From Streptomyces fragilis (GTDB lineage: Bacteria; Actinomycetota; Actinomycetes; Streptomycetales; Streptomycetaceae), in the NCBI RefSeq assembly GCF_003112515.1, contig NZ_BEVZ01000001.1, positions 248,001-312,000 of the forward strand: DNA of 64,000 nt, read 5' to 3'. The translations under genes were made by a program, and so were the position numbers. Within the stretch, counting starts at the first letter, position 1, and each line of letters begins with the position of its first letter. Positions 53,501 through 59,240 of the stretch are shown here, in pieces. Under the pieces are notes generated by a model. It was not told the DNA's origin. It ran no database searches and saw only the letters and a program-made list of their open reading frames with translations.

Positions 53501-53689
53501 CTGGGCGAGCTCGACGACCAGGCGGTCGCGGTACCCGCCGAGGACGAGGTCCTCCTCGGCGTTGGCGTCCTCGCGGAAGCGGGGCGGGGCTGCGGTCCAG
53601 GTGTCCAGGACGGCGCGGCGCAGGGGCGCCGTGCCGAAGAGGTCCGGGGCGGGGTCCGGGGCGCCGGGGTCGGTGCTCGTCACGTTCAC
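50543..53689 (-). CDS. Sacsin-like ATP-binding protein (HSP90-type N-terminus)
   Basis: The 1048-residue soluble protein begins with a GHKL ATPase domain of the sacsin/HSP90 type (about residues 35-230): the motif RLVVELAQNAADAAARAGVPGRL (N box), DGVLVAANTGAPLDAAGVESLSTLRASAKRDTDTAVGRFGVGFAAVLAVTD (D box with a lid and G-box). The remainder is a long region without recognised domains, consistent with bacterial sacsin-box proteins that may act as chaperones. A leaderless start is likely: TAGCCT on the minus strand lies 7 nt before GTG 53689, and no GGAGG occurs. It is conserved in Streptomyces by pattern, and its upstream side is the left edge of the RiPP-like cluster. Confidence 0.75.
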   Translation of the reverse strand: MNVTSTDPGAPDPAPDLFGTAPLRRAVLDTWTAAPPRFREDANAEEDLVLGGYRDRLVVELAQNAADAAARAGVPGRLRLTLRDGVLVAANTGAPLDAAGVESLSTLRASAKRDTDTAVGRFGVGFAAVLAVTDEPAVVSRHGGVRWSLAESRDLAAAEAEAAGSAGLAEEIRRRDGHVPVLRLPFPAEGTAPAPYDTAVILPLRDPAAEALAARLLDAVDDALLLALPGLAEVVVDSDDGPERVLRRRDEGDVVAVEDSRTGTTRWRTAADHGELDARLLADRPVEERLRPHWSVTWAVPVDDAGAPGRPGTAPVLHAPTPSDEPVGVPALLIATFPLDTTRRHVAPGALTDFLVQRAADLYTALLAAWRPVDEGLISLVPGPLGKGELDGALRAAVLDRLPRTAFLPPALPPRGDGSDSDLPEALRPRDAEIVEGAGAGTVKVLAEVLPTLLPAGLERRTELRSLGVARLPLTEAIDRLAGLEKSPEWWHRLYDSLLGVDPDRLTGLPVPLAGGGRTVIGPRQVLLPTPDGPSADPELLARLGLKVAHPDAAHPLLEKLGALPATARAVLTTGQVRAAVAASLDDEGAGWDENALDADELADLVLTLVRDANLEPGDEPWLGALALPDEEGELTPAGELLFPGSAFARVVREGELLAVDEETAARWGERTLAACGVLAGFTLVRATDVVLDPDELEPRDSDFAEPDDAGLLDAVDVWCEDVLDRFPGTPVPPVAVEMAAVRDLELVDDDHWPEALAMLSRPPLRDALVQPVRVLMPDGTHETVRPYTAWWLRGHPVLDGRRPAGLLAAGGDPLLRGLYDEADATGFDDVQVLRALGVRTSVAALLDEPGGPAELLDRLADPDRQVTPAQLHGLYSALAELDPERVGLLPDEVRAVVDGRARIVDAAYAVVADTPDLLPLIEGTPLLPVRPELAAELAELFQIRRLSETVPGTVVSQGVEHEVPEAVRVLLGPSAPASYVEHEELVVDGTELDWRLAADGTVHAATLEGVAAGLAWAARQWPRRFEVAALLEDPSRTAELATARWFD

Positions 53690-53797
53690 GTGAAGGAGGC
53701 TAACGTGACAGTGAGCGGCGGGAGCGCTCCACCCACAGCAGCGCCAGGGTCCCGTCCGCATGACCGGGTCGTTCCTGCCCGCACCCCCGCCTCCACA

Positions 53798-53833
53798 CAT
53801 CGGCCGCCGTGTCCAGGGACACGGCGGCCGATG
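53798..53833 (-). terminator. Very strong terminator of the cysteine-rich peptide gene
   Basis: CATCGGCCGCCGTGTCC (53798-53814) pairs perfectly, over 17 bp, with GGACACGGCGGCCGATG (53817-53833), with a 2-nt loop. It lies 26 nt beyond the stop codon of the peptide gene on the minus strand and is the strongest hairpin in the window. A further short stem precedes it. Confidence 0.8.
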
Positions 53834-53858
53834 TATTACGCCGCCACGGCGGCGGAAG

Positions 53859-54041
53859 TTACGCAGGCACGCAGTAGTAGGTGCAGTCCGGCCGGTAGCA
53901 GCACTTCATCTTGTACACCTGGTTGCTGCCGGTCTTCTCCCAGTGGGTGGTGCAGTCGGAGGCGCAGCCCGCGGCGGCGGACGTCTGGGGAAGCAGCGCG
54001 CCGGCCACACGGCCGGCCATGCTGCGGAACAGCTTCGACAT
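53859..54041 (-). CDS. Cysteine-rich 60-aa precursor peptide of a RiPP-like cluster
   Basis: The 60-residue peptide has a basic amphipathic N-terminal part (residues 1-20, MSKLFRSMAGRVAGALLPQT), a small-residue junction S-A-A-A (21-24) suited to AxA signal-peptidase cleavage, and a polar Cys-rich segment of 36 residues (25-60) with six Cys at 26, 30, 47, 48, 53 and 57, also rich in Tyr and Thr, ending C-V-P-A. GAGGAGAAACGAC gives a good RBS. The strong terminator downstream and the facing redox/export genes make it a real, highly expressed gene. I infer a mature product with three disulfides, exported and folded outside. Not a recognised lanthipeptide, lasso or thiopeptide precursor. Resemblance to the methylamine dehydrogenase light chain is limited to Cys richness and company of MauE/MauD-like proteins. 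Confidence 0.7.
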   Translation of the reverse strand: MSKLFRSMAGRVAGALLPQTSAAAGCASDCTTHWEKTGSNQVYKMKCCYRPDCTYYCVPA

Positions 54042-54357
54042 GTCGTTTCTCCTCGGTAGAGATCATCCGATGCGGATCCGCATCGGATTCGGGAACGCGT
54101 TTTCGTTCCGTCTTCACGAAGAACCATGGCCGGGAAGTCTTTCGGATCTATTTCCCATCCCTTTCACCAGAAGCACGAGAACGGCGCACGGAAGTGAAAG
54201 ATGCGCGAAAGTTCCAGGAAGGACCTCGCAGTTTGAGTGGCCGATGAAGAAAGCGAACCGCGATGAAGTGGCATCGCGGCGAGTCGGATCACGGGCGACC
54301 GGACGGTCGCCCATTCCGGCCTCTACGGAACTCACCCACGGCAGGACGGCAGCGCGC
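54042..54357. promoter_or_regulatory. Divergent control region of the RiPP-like cluster
   Basis: This AT-richer gap separates the Cys-rich peptide (minus) from the MauE-like gene (plus). It holds a perfect 24-bp palindrome at 54065-54088 (core GCGGATCCGC), a GGAACG...CGTTCC stem (54092-54109) and TGAAAG/CGAAAG direct repeats exactly 11 bp apart (54195-54200 and 54206-54211). SARP/AfsR regulators bind direct heptamers spaced by 11 bp, so these repeats are a plausible site for the regulator at 60512. No coding frame is convincing. Confidence 0.5.
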
Positions 54358-55023
54358 ATGCGATCAATCGAGGCTTTCAGCTACGTCTGCCTGATGGGTG
54401 CCTTCGCCTGGTCCGGAATCACCAAGGCCCGCCATTTCCGGCAGTTCTGCCATCACGTGTCGACGACAGTTTCCTGGCCCGCACCGGCATGGCTGATCGG
54501 CGCTGGGACATTGGTGGCAGAGGCGGCAGCCGTGGTCTTCATACCGTTCCGCGGTCTGGGCTTCGGTCGATTCCTCGCCGTCCTTCTCCTCCTGGCGATT
54601 TTCAGTATGTATCTGCTGATTCTCATCAGATCCGGAAGCAAGGCCTCCTGCGGCTGCTCGAGCAGTCGGGAGACGCCGGCGTCGGGCCTGGACGTCACCC
54701 GCAACGCGATACTCGCCGGGTTCTGCCTCCTTGCCTGGTGGGCGAGCGAGGCGTCGTCGGGCCCCTCCGCCGTCCATTACGCCGTCACAGCGGTGCCCGC
54801 TGCGCTCACGGGATTCGCCCTTCTGCACCTCGGTGCCCTTGTGTCCCTATTCCTCAGCACCCCCCGAACAGACACCGGAGTCATTCATGATCGCTCTAAC
54901 GTCCGTACTCGCGCTGCTCGTCGGATCACTGAGCTTGGCCCTGTCCCTGGCCGTGGCATTGAGGGTGAAGAAACTGCTGGATCCGCTCACCGAGGAGGGA
55001 GTGCTGAGCCGCGGTCGTCGTGA
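54358..55023 (+). CDS. MauE-like DoxX-superfamily membrane redox protein
   Basis: The 221-residue protein has four membrane helices: residues 6-24, 44-64, 72-92 and about 108-128, with a further hydrophobic stretch at 132-155. Between helices 3 and 4 it carries SKASCGCSSSR (C98, C100), the Cys-Gly-Cys motif typical of MauE. In methylotrophs MauE works with MauD in disulfide formation in the methylamine dehydrogenase light chain. Here it is followed by a TlpA/MauD-like gene and faces a six-Cys peptide. Its 3' end overlaps the next gene by 137 nt in another frame; the C-terminal 45 residues are polar and probably not conserved. A longer frame opens at 54244; the ATG at 54358 fits the first helix. 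Confidence 0.75.
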   Translation: MRSIEAFSYVCLMGAFAWSGITKARHFRQFCHHVSTTVSWPAPAWLIGAGTLVAEAAAVVFIPFRGLGFGRFLAVLLLLAIFSMYLLILIRSGSKASCGCSSSRETPASGLDVTRNAILAGFCLLAWWASEASSGPSAVHYAVTAVPAALTGFALLHLGALVSLFLSTPRTDTGVIHDRSNVRTRAARRITELGPVPGRGIEGEETAGSAHRGGSAEPRSS

Positions 55024-55462
55024 CTCGGGTCCTGAGCCGGGTGAGGCCGTACCCGCGATGCCGGCGGTCGCCGACTTCCGCGGCGAGGAAGTCGAGCTCC
55101 CGGTCGGTGGTCACGCTCCGTGGATCCTCACCTTCCAAGCGGTGGACTGCAACGGGTGCAAGCAGCAGCTTCCCGCGTACAAGAAGTTCCTGCGCAACGC
55201 CGGCGTCGAACGGGACCGCGTCTTCTCCGTCGTGATGGGTGCTCCTGAAGGTGTCGCGTTCTACGCCGAGGAGCTCGGTGACCTCAGCCGTGTGATCCCG
55301 CAGAGCGGGATCACCTCCGAACTGGTGGAGACGCTGGGCGTCTCCGTGTTCCCCACCTACGCCGTCGTCGAGGGGGACCGGGTCGTTCACGCCGTGCAGA
55401 GTTCCGCACGGCTCGCCACCACCGCACCGCGATTCCTGTCGCGGACCATGGCCATCGGCTAG
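54887..55462 (+). CDS. TlpA/MauD-like membrane-anchored thiol oxidoreductase
   Basis: The 191-residue protein has an N-terminal membrane anchor (residues 2-27, IALTSVLALLVGSLSLALSLAVALR), a linker, and a thioredoxin-fold domain with VDCNGCKQQLP. The active pair C88-N-G-C91 follows the WILTFQ strand, and a cis-Pro loop VSVFPTYAVVEGDRVV comes later. It should face outside and exchange thiols with the secreted Cys-rich peptide, using the MauE-like protein for electron transfer. The ATG at 54887 lies inside the MauE-like gene (different frame, 137-nt overlap); the membrane helix starts right at this Met, which supports the choice. It ends 9 nt before the ABC gene, so the genes form one operon. 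Confidence 0.8.
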   Translation: MIALTSVLALLVGSLSLALSLAVALRVKKLLDPLTEEGVLSRGRRDSGPEPGEAVPAMPAVADFRGEEVELPVGGHAPWILTFQAVDCNGCKQQLPAYKKFLRNAGVERDRVFSVVMGAPEGVAFYAEELGDLSRVIPQSGITSELVETLGVSVFPTYAVVEGDRVVHAVQSSARLATTAPRFLSRTMAIG

Positions 55463-55471
55463 GCGCCGGAC

Positions 55472-57358
55472 ATGACACGGGTGAAGAAGTCGCCACCGCG
55501 GTGGCGGGAGAAGTCGGGGGCCGGTGTGCTCCGTGCCTGGTCCGCCCTCTCACTGGGACTGGAGGCCGCACCGGCGAAACTGGCCTGCTTCACTCTGCTC
55601 AGCCTGGTCGGCGGCGCTTTGCCCGTACTGGTCGGCTGGCTCACCAAGCTGGTCATCGACCGGCTGAGCGAGAGGGCGACGGAGTCGGGCCTGCTCGCCC
55701 TGGGGCTGGCGCTGGCGGTCGCCGGGATCTTGCAGGCGGTGTTGCCGCACGCGGTCGGCTACCTGCAGGCGGAGATCGGCCGGGACATCGGCGTACTCGC
55801 CCAGGGAAGGCTGTTCGCCTCACTGAGCCGGTTCACGGGCCTGCAGCGCTTCGAGGACCCCGTTTTCCACGACCGGCTCCGACTCGCCAAGCAGTCGGGC
55901 CGCACCGCTCCGTTCGACGTGGTCAGTGGGACGTTGGGCTGTCTGCGGGCGTGCGTCACGACAGGTGGCTTCCTGGGGTCGCTCCTCGCGCTGGCTCCGC
56001 TGATGGCCGCCGCGGTACTGATCTCCTCCGTTCCGGTACTGGTCGCGGAACTCGTGCTCTCCCGGCGCAGGGCACGGCTGCTTTGGCAGATCAGCCCGCG
56101 GGAGAGACGGGAGTTCTTCTACGACCAGTTGCTGTCCAACGTCGACGCCGCGAAGGAAATACGTCTCTTCGGCATCGGCGGGTTCCTGATGGACCGACTG
56201 CAACGCGAACGGCGAGAGGCGAACGCCGCGACCCGGCGGATGGACCGCCGCGAACTCACCACGCAGTCGGCGCTGTCGCTGCTCGCCGCTCTCGTGTCCG
56301 GTGCGGGCCTCCTGTGGGCCGTGATCAGCGCGGTGAACGGGCGGCTCACCCTGGGCGACGTCGCCATCTTCATCGCCGCCGTGGCAGGCGTCCAGGTGTC
56401 GACCGCTCAGTTCGCCGGCGACTTCGCCCGCGCCCACCACGCGGTGACCCTCTTCACGCACTACCAGGCAGTGATCGACGCCGAGCCGGACCTGGCGCAA
56501 GCCTCCCGTCCCCACGCCTGCGATCCGCTGGAGCACTCCATCGAGCTCCGGGACGTGTGGTTCCGTTACGCGGACGACCAGCCTTGGGTCCTCGAAGGCG
56601 TCAGCCTCCGCATTCCCATGGGGAGCAGTGCGGCACTGGTGGGCCTCAACGGATCCGGCAAGTCCACGCTCGTCAAGCTGCTGTGCCGGTTCTACGACCC
56701 GACCCGCGGGGCGATCATGTGGGACGGCGTCGACATCAGGGACATGGACGCCGCGCAGCTCAGGCACCGGTTGACGGCGGTGTTCCAGGACTTCATGCAC
56801 TACGACCTCAGCGCCCACGAGAACATCGCGCTCGGCGACCTGGAGCACCTGGGGGACACCGGGCGTGTCACGGATGCGGCTCGCAGGGCGGGGGCGCACG
56901 AGACGATCGCCGCACTGCCGAAGGGCTATGACACCTTGGTGACCCGCATGTTCTTTCCGGACAACGACAACGAGGACGCCGATTCCTCGTCCGGGGTACT
57001 GCTCTCCGGCGGCCAGTTCCAGCGTCTGGCTCTGGCCCGAGGGCTGATCAGGGAGGGAAGGGACTTCCTCATCCTGGACGAGCCGGCCTCCGGGCTGGAC
57101 GCTCAGTCCGAACACGCGATGAACCGCAGCCTGCAGGAGTTCCACCACGGCAGGACGAGTCTGCTCATCTCGCACCGCCTCGGCTCCGTACGGGAAGCGA
57201 ACCGGATCTTCGTCCTGTCCGAGGGCCGCATCGTCGAGGAGGGCGACCACGCCTCCCTGATGGCGTCCCACGGCGTGTACGCCCAGCTGTTCACCCTTCA
57301 GGCAGCTGGATATGCCGACGAGTTGCGTCCCGCGGCCGTCACCCTGGACGCCTCATGA
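55472..57358 (+). CDS. ABC exporter (fused membrane and ATPase domains)
   Basis: The 628-residue half-transporter has six transmembrane helices (about residues 38-310) and a nucleotide-binding domain (about 355-600): Walker A VGLNGSGKST (about 390-399), signature LLSGGQFQRLALARGL (about 510-525) with Walker B DFLILDEPASGLD (about 531-543) and switch His in LLISHRL. No peptidase C39 or C-terminal protease is fused, so leader removal must be done by the S26 or M50 protein nearby. Its stop overlaps the S26 start (ATGA, 57355-57358). It is the only exporter in the cluster and so the probable route for the Cys-rich peptide and/or the 46-aa peptide product. Confidence 0.9.
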   Translation: MTRVKKSPPRWREKSGAGVLRAWSALSLGLEAAPAKLACFTLLSLVGGALPVLVGWLTKLVIDRLSERATESGLLALGLALAVAGILQAVLPHAVGYLQAEIGRDIGVLAQGRLFASLSRFTGLQRFEDPVFHDRLRLAKQSGRTAPFDVVSGTLGCLRACVTTGGFLGSLLALAPLMAAAVLISSVPVLVAELVLSRRRARLLWQISPRERREFFYDQLLSNVDAAKEIRLFGIGGFLMDRLQRERREANAATRRMDRRELTTQSALSLLAALVSGAGLLWAVISAVNGRLTLGDVAIFIAAVAGVQVSTAQFAGDFARAHHAVTLFTHYQAVIDAEPDLAQASRPHACDPLEHSIELRDVWFRYADDQPWVLEGVSLRIPMGSSAALVGLNGSGKSTLVKLLCRFYDPTRGAIMWDGVDIRDMDAAQLRHRLTAVFQDFMHYDLSAHENIALGDLEHLGDTGRVTDAARRAGAHETIAALPKGYDTLVTRMFFPDNDNEDADSSSGVLLSGGQFQRLALARGLIREGRDFLILDEPASGLDAQSEHAMNRSLQEFHHGRTSLLISHRLGSVREANRIFVLSEGRIVEEGDHASLMASHGVYAQLFTLQAAGYADELRPAAVTLDAS

Positions 57359-57819
57359 GCGGCGCCCTGTGGCTTTTCCTGTTCCTGACCGGGGTGGTAA
57401 CGGCCACGGCGGCGGTGGCAGCGGCGCTACGGAAGCGTCTGGTACTGGTCACCGTGGTTGGCGTGAGCATGCAGCCAGCCTTCCAGCCCGGGGACCGCGT
57501 TCTCGTCAGACGCGGAACGGTGGCGCGCGCAGGGAACGTCGTCGTCGTGGAGCAACCGTCCACGGACGGTTCACCGTGGCCCGATCCGGTCACCAGACCT
57601 GATGTGACGGGAGACCGCCTCGGTGATCGACGGTGGCTGGTCAAACGGGTGGCGGCTGAACCCGGAGAGCTGTGGGACTCCGGGACAGGCGCCGGTTCGA
57701 CGGTTCCGCCCGGGCATGTGGCGCTGCTCGGCGACAACCGGCGACGCAGTCTCGACTCCCGGCAGCTTGGCCCCTTCCCTGTCGAACGCGTCCTGGGGTC
57801 GGTGGTGCTCCGCCTGTGA
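57355..57819 (+). CDS. S26-family signal peptidase
   Basis: The 154-residue membrane peptidase has a single N-terminal membrane helix (residues 5-25) and the S26 motifs: VVGVSMQPAFQPGDRVLV with the nucleophile S38, RWLVKRVAAEPGE with the general base K97 (S-x-M and K-R-V-A/G pattern), and HVALLGDNRRRSLDSRQLGPFP. It is shorter than housekeeping LepB. It lies in the RiPP-like operon by ATGA overlap with the exporter gene, so it probably cleaves the cluster peptide, whose S-A-A-A junction (residues 21-24) suits it. Lep-type peptidases in export of lantibiotic-like and pilin peptides are precedents. Confidence 0.85.
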   Translation: MSGALWLFLFLTGVVTATAAVAAALRKRLVLVTVVGVSMQPAFQPGDRVLVRRGTVARAGNVVVVEQPSTDGSPWPDPVTRPDVTGDRLGDRRWLVKRVAAEPGELWDSGTGAGSTVPPGHVALLGDNRRRSLDSRQLGPFPVERVLGSVVLRL

Positions 57820-57952
57820 ACGTCTCTGCCCCACCGCCCGGTGAAACGCCTGTGAAAGACCCGGAGCGCACGCTGTGCCAGCAGCGCACGAAGAGGCGCT
57901 GACCGCCTTCCGCGCGCTGCGCTTCCACCGTGAGCAGGGAAAGGGGGAAAAC

Positions 57953-58093
57953 ATGGAACAGAACACGTCTTCGCACAATGCCCAGGAGACGGTGACGCCC
58001 GCGCCGGTCTCCTCGACCGAGCCGGCCGAGTTCATCGAGATTCGTCTCCTCGACAAGATCGAGACGGTCAAGTTGAAGCACGTCGACGGATGA
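57953..58093 (+). CDS. 46-aa peptide preceding the E1-like enzyme, candidate precursor or carrier
   Basis: The ATG at 57953 follows AAAGGGGGAAAAC, a good RBS. The 46-residue peptide has a Gln/Ser/Thr/Pro-rich N-terminal half and an acidic/hydrophobic second half (EFIEIRLLDKIETVKLKHVDG, positions 26-46, read in two parts), with no Cys and a C-terminal Gly. A perfect 13-bp stem (58098-58133) follows immediately, as often found behind RiPP precursors to limit readthrough. The neighbouring E1/ThiF enzyme with a RiPP recognition domain could bind the L-L-D-K-I region and adenylate the C-terminal Gly, similar to ThiS/MoaD or MccB substrates. It may alternatively be a leader-only scaffold. No family known to me. 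Confidence 0.7.
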   Translation: MEQNTSSHNAQETVTPAPVSSTEPAEFIEIRLLDKIETVKLKHVDG

Positions 58094-58097
58094 CGCT

Positions 58098-58133
58098 CAC
58101 GTGCCGACGGGCGGACCTGTCCGTCGGCACGTG
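58098..58133 (+). terminator. Perfect 13-bp hairpin after the 46-aa peptide gene
   Basis: CACGTGCCGACGG (58098-58110) pairs perfectly with CCGTCGGCACGTG (58121-58133) over a 10-nt loop. It lies between the peptide stop (58093) and the E1 gene (58167), the usual place for a partial terminator that keeps precursor mRNA more abundant than that of the enzyme genes. Confidence 0.75.
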
Positions 58134-58166
58134 ACGACCCCGGACACAGATCAGTGAGGAAGCGCC

Positions 58167-59240
58167 GTGAGGTTGCCCAAGGTGAAGCCGCCGCATGCTC
58201 CGCATCGCTTCGACGACGGCACGATCAGGATCGGCGGGGAACTCTACGGCCTGGCCGCCGAGATCATGGACCGGCACGGCTGGATCTGGGACGCCTTGGC
58301 GATGATGAACGGCCGGACGCCCGTGGACCTGATCGCAGAACGGCTGTCACAGCGGTACGACCGGTTGGCCCGGTCCCAGGCGGAACGCCTGATCGCCGAG
58401 CTGATCGCCACGGGCTACATAGAGGACGCGGCGCTGGACGGCGCCGAGGTGCTGTCGGCGGACGAGCTGGAGCGGTACAGCCGCAACATCGCCTACTTCA
58501 GGTACGTGGACCTCCGGCCGGGCAGCAGTCCGTACACCGCCCAGCGACGCCTGCGGGACGCACGCGTCGTGGTCGTGGGAATCGGGGGTGTGGGGACCCA
58601 CGTCGCCTGGGCGCTCTCCGCCGCGGGCATCGGGTCCCTGCATCTCGTCGACCCGGACCGGGTGGAACCATCCAACCTGAGTCGGCAGATGCTGTTCGAC
58701 GAGCGGGATGTCGGAGGGTACAAGGCGGAGGTGGCGGCACGGCGTCTCGAACACGTCAATTCGACCGGCGACTACACGTTCCGCATTCAGCTGGCCGACT
58801 CGGAGGAGAAGCTGTTCGAGGCAGTGCGAGGGTGTGACGTCCTGGCGCTCTGCGCGGACGAGCCGCGCAACGGCGAGATCGCCACCATGGCTTCCCGGGC
58901 CTGCCACCGCGCGGGGCTCCCCTGGGTACGCGGCGGTTACAACGGACCCTTGGTCACGGTCGGGGTGTACTCCCCGGAAGGCCCCTGCGTCGAATGCATG
59001 AGTCTGGCGGAGCAGTCCGTGCTGAAGCACGGATGGATGCCGGACATGCGCGGGCAGGGCGCACTGTCGACCACTGCGGGACTCGCCGGCGGACTGCTGG
59101 CTCATGAAGTGATCTCACTCATCACCGGCACCGGCGCCGCAGCCCCCGGACACGTGCGAGGCATCAACCTCGTCACGCCTGACGAGGCGATCTACGTCAG
59201 GCATCCCGCCCGCCCCGACTGCTCCCTGTGCCGGCCGTGA
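58167..59240 (+). CDS. E1/ThiF-family adenylating enzyme with N-terminal PqqD-like (RRE) domain
   Basis: The 357-residue protein starts with a PqqD-like winged helix of about 90 residues (TIRIGGELYGLAAEIMDRHGWIWDALAMMNGRTPVDLIAERLSQ, LIAELIATGYIED), the RiPP recognition element that binds leader peptides. The ThiF domain follows (about residues 130-330): nucleotide motif VVVGIGGVGTHVAWAL (GIGGVG about 137-142), LVDPDRVEPSNLSRQ with the Asp and Arg for adenylation, and two zinc-type Cys pairs, CVEC (about 273-276) and CSLC near the C-terminus. It would adenylate a peptide C-terminus or side chain. GAGGAAG gives the RBS before the GTG at 58167. Not fused to YcaO, unlike TOMM partners. The overlap to the M50 gene (TGATG) couples the two. 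Confidence 0.85.
   Translation: MRLPKVKPPHAPHRFDDGTIRIGGELYGLAAEIMDRHGWIWDALAMMNGRTPVDLIAERLSQRYDRLARSQAERLIAELIATGYIEDAALDGAEVLSADELERYSRNIAYFRYVDLRPGSSPYTAQRRLRDARVVVVGIGGVGTHVAWALSAAGIGSLHLVDPDRVEPSNLSRQMLFDERDVGGYKAEVAARRLEHVNSTGDYTFRIQLADSEEKLFEAVRGCDVLALCADEPRNGEIATMASRACHRAGLPWVRGGYNGPLVTVGVYSPEGPCVECMSLAEQSVLKHGWMPDMRGQGALSTTAGLAGGLLAHEVISLITGTGAAAPGHVRGINLVTPDEAIYVRHPARPDCSLCRP

Noticed and set aside
57816..57902. 28-codon frame starting in the S26 stop codon (GTGA)
   Set aside because: No RBS beyond the coupling, basic Pro/Gln/Arg-rich translation without pattern; probably chance, since the next peptide has a proper RBS.
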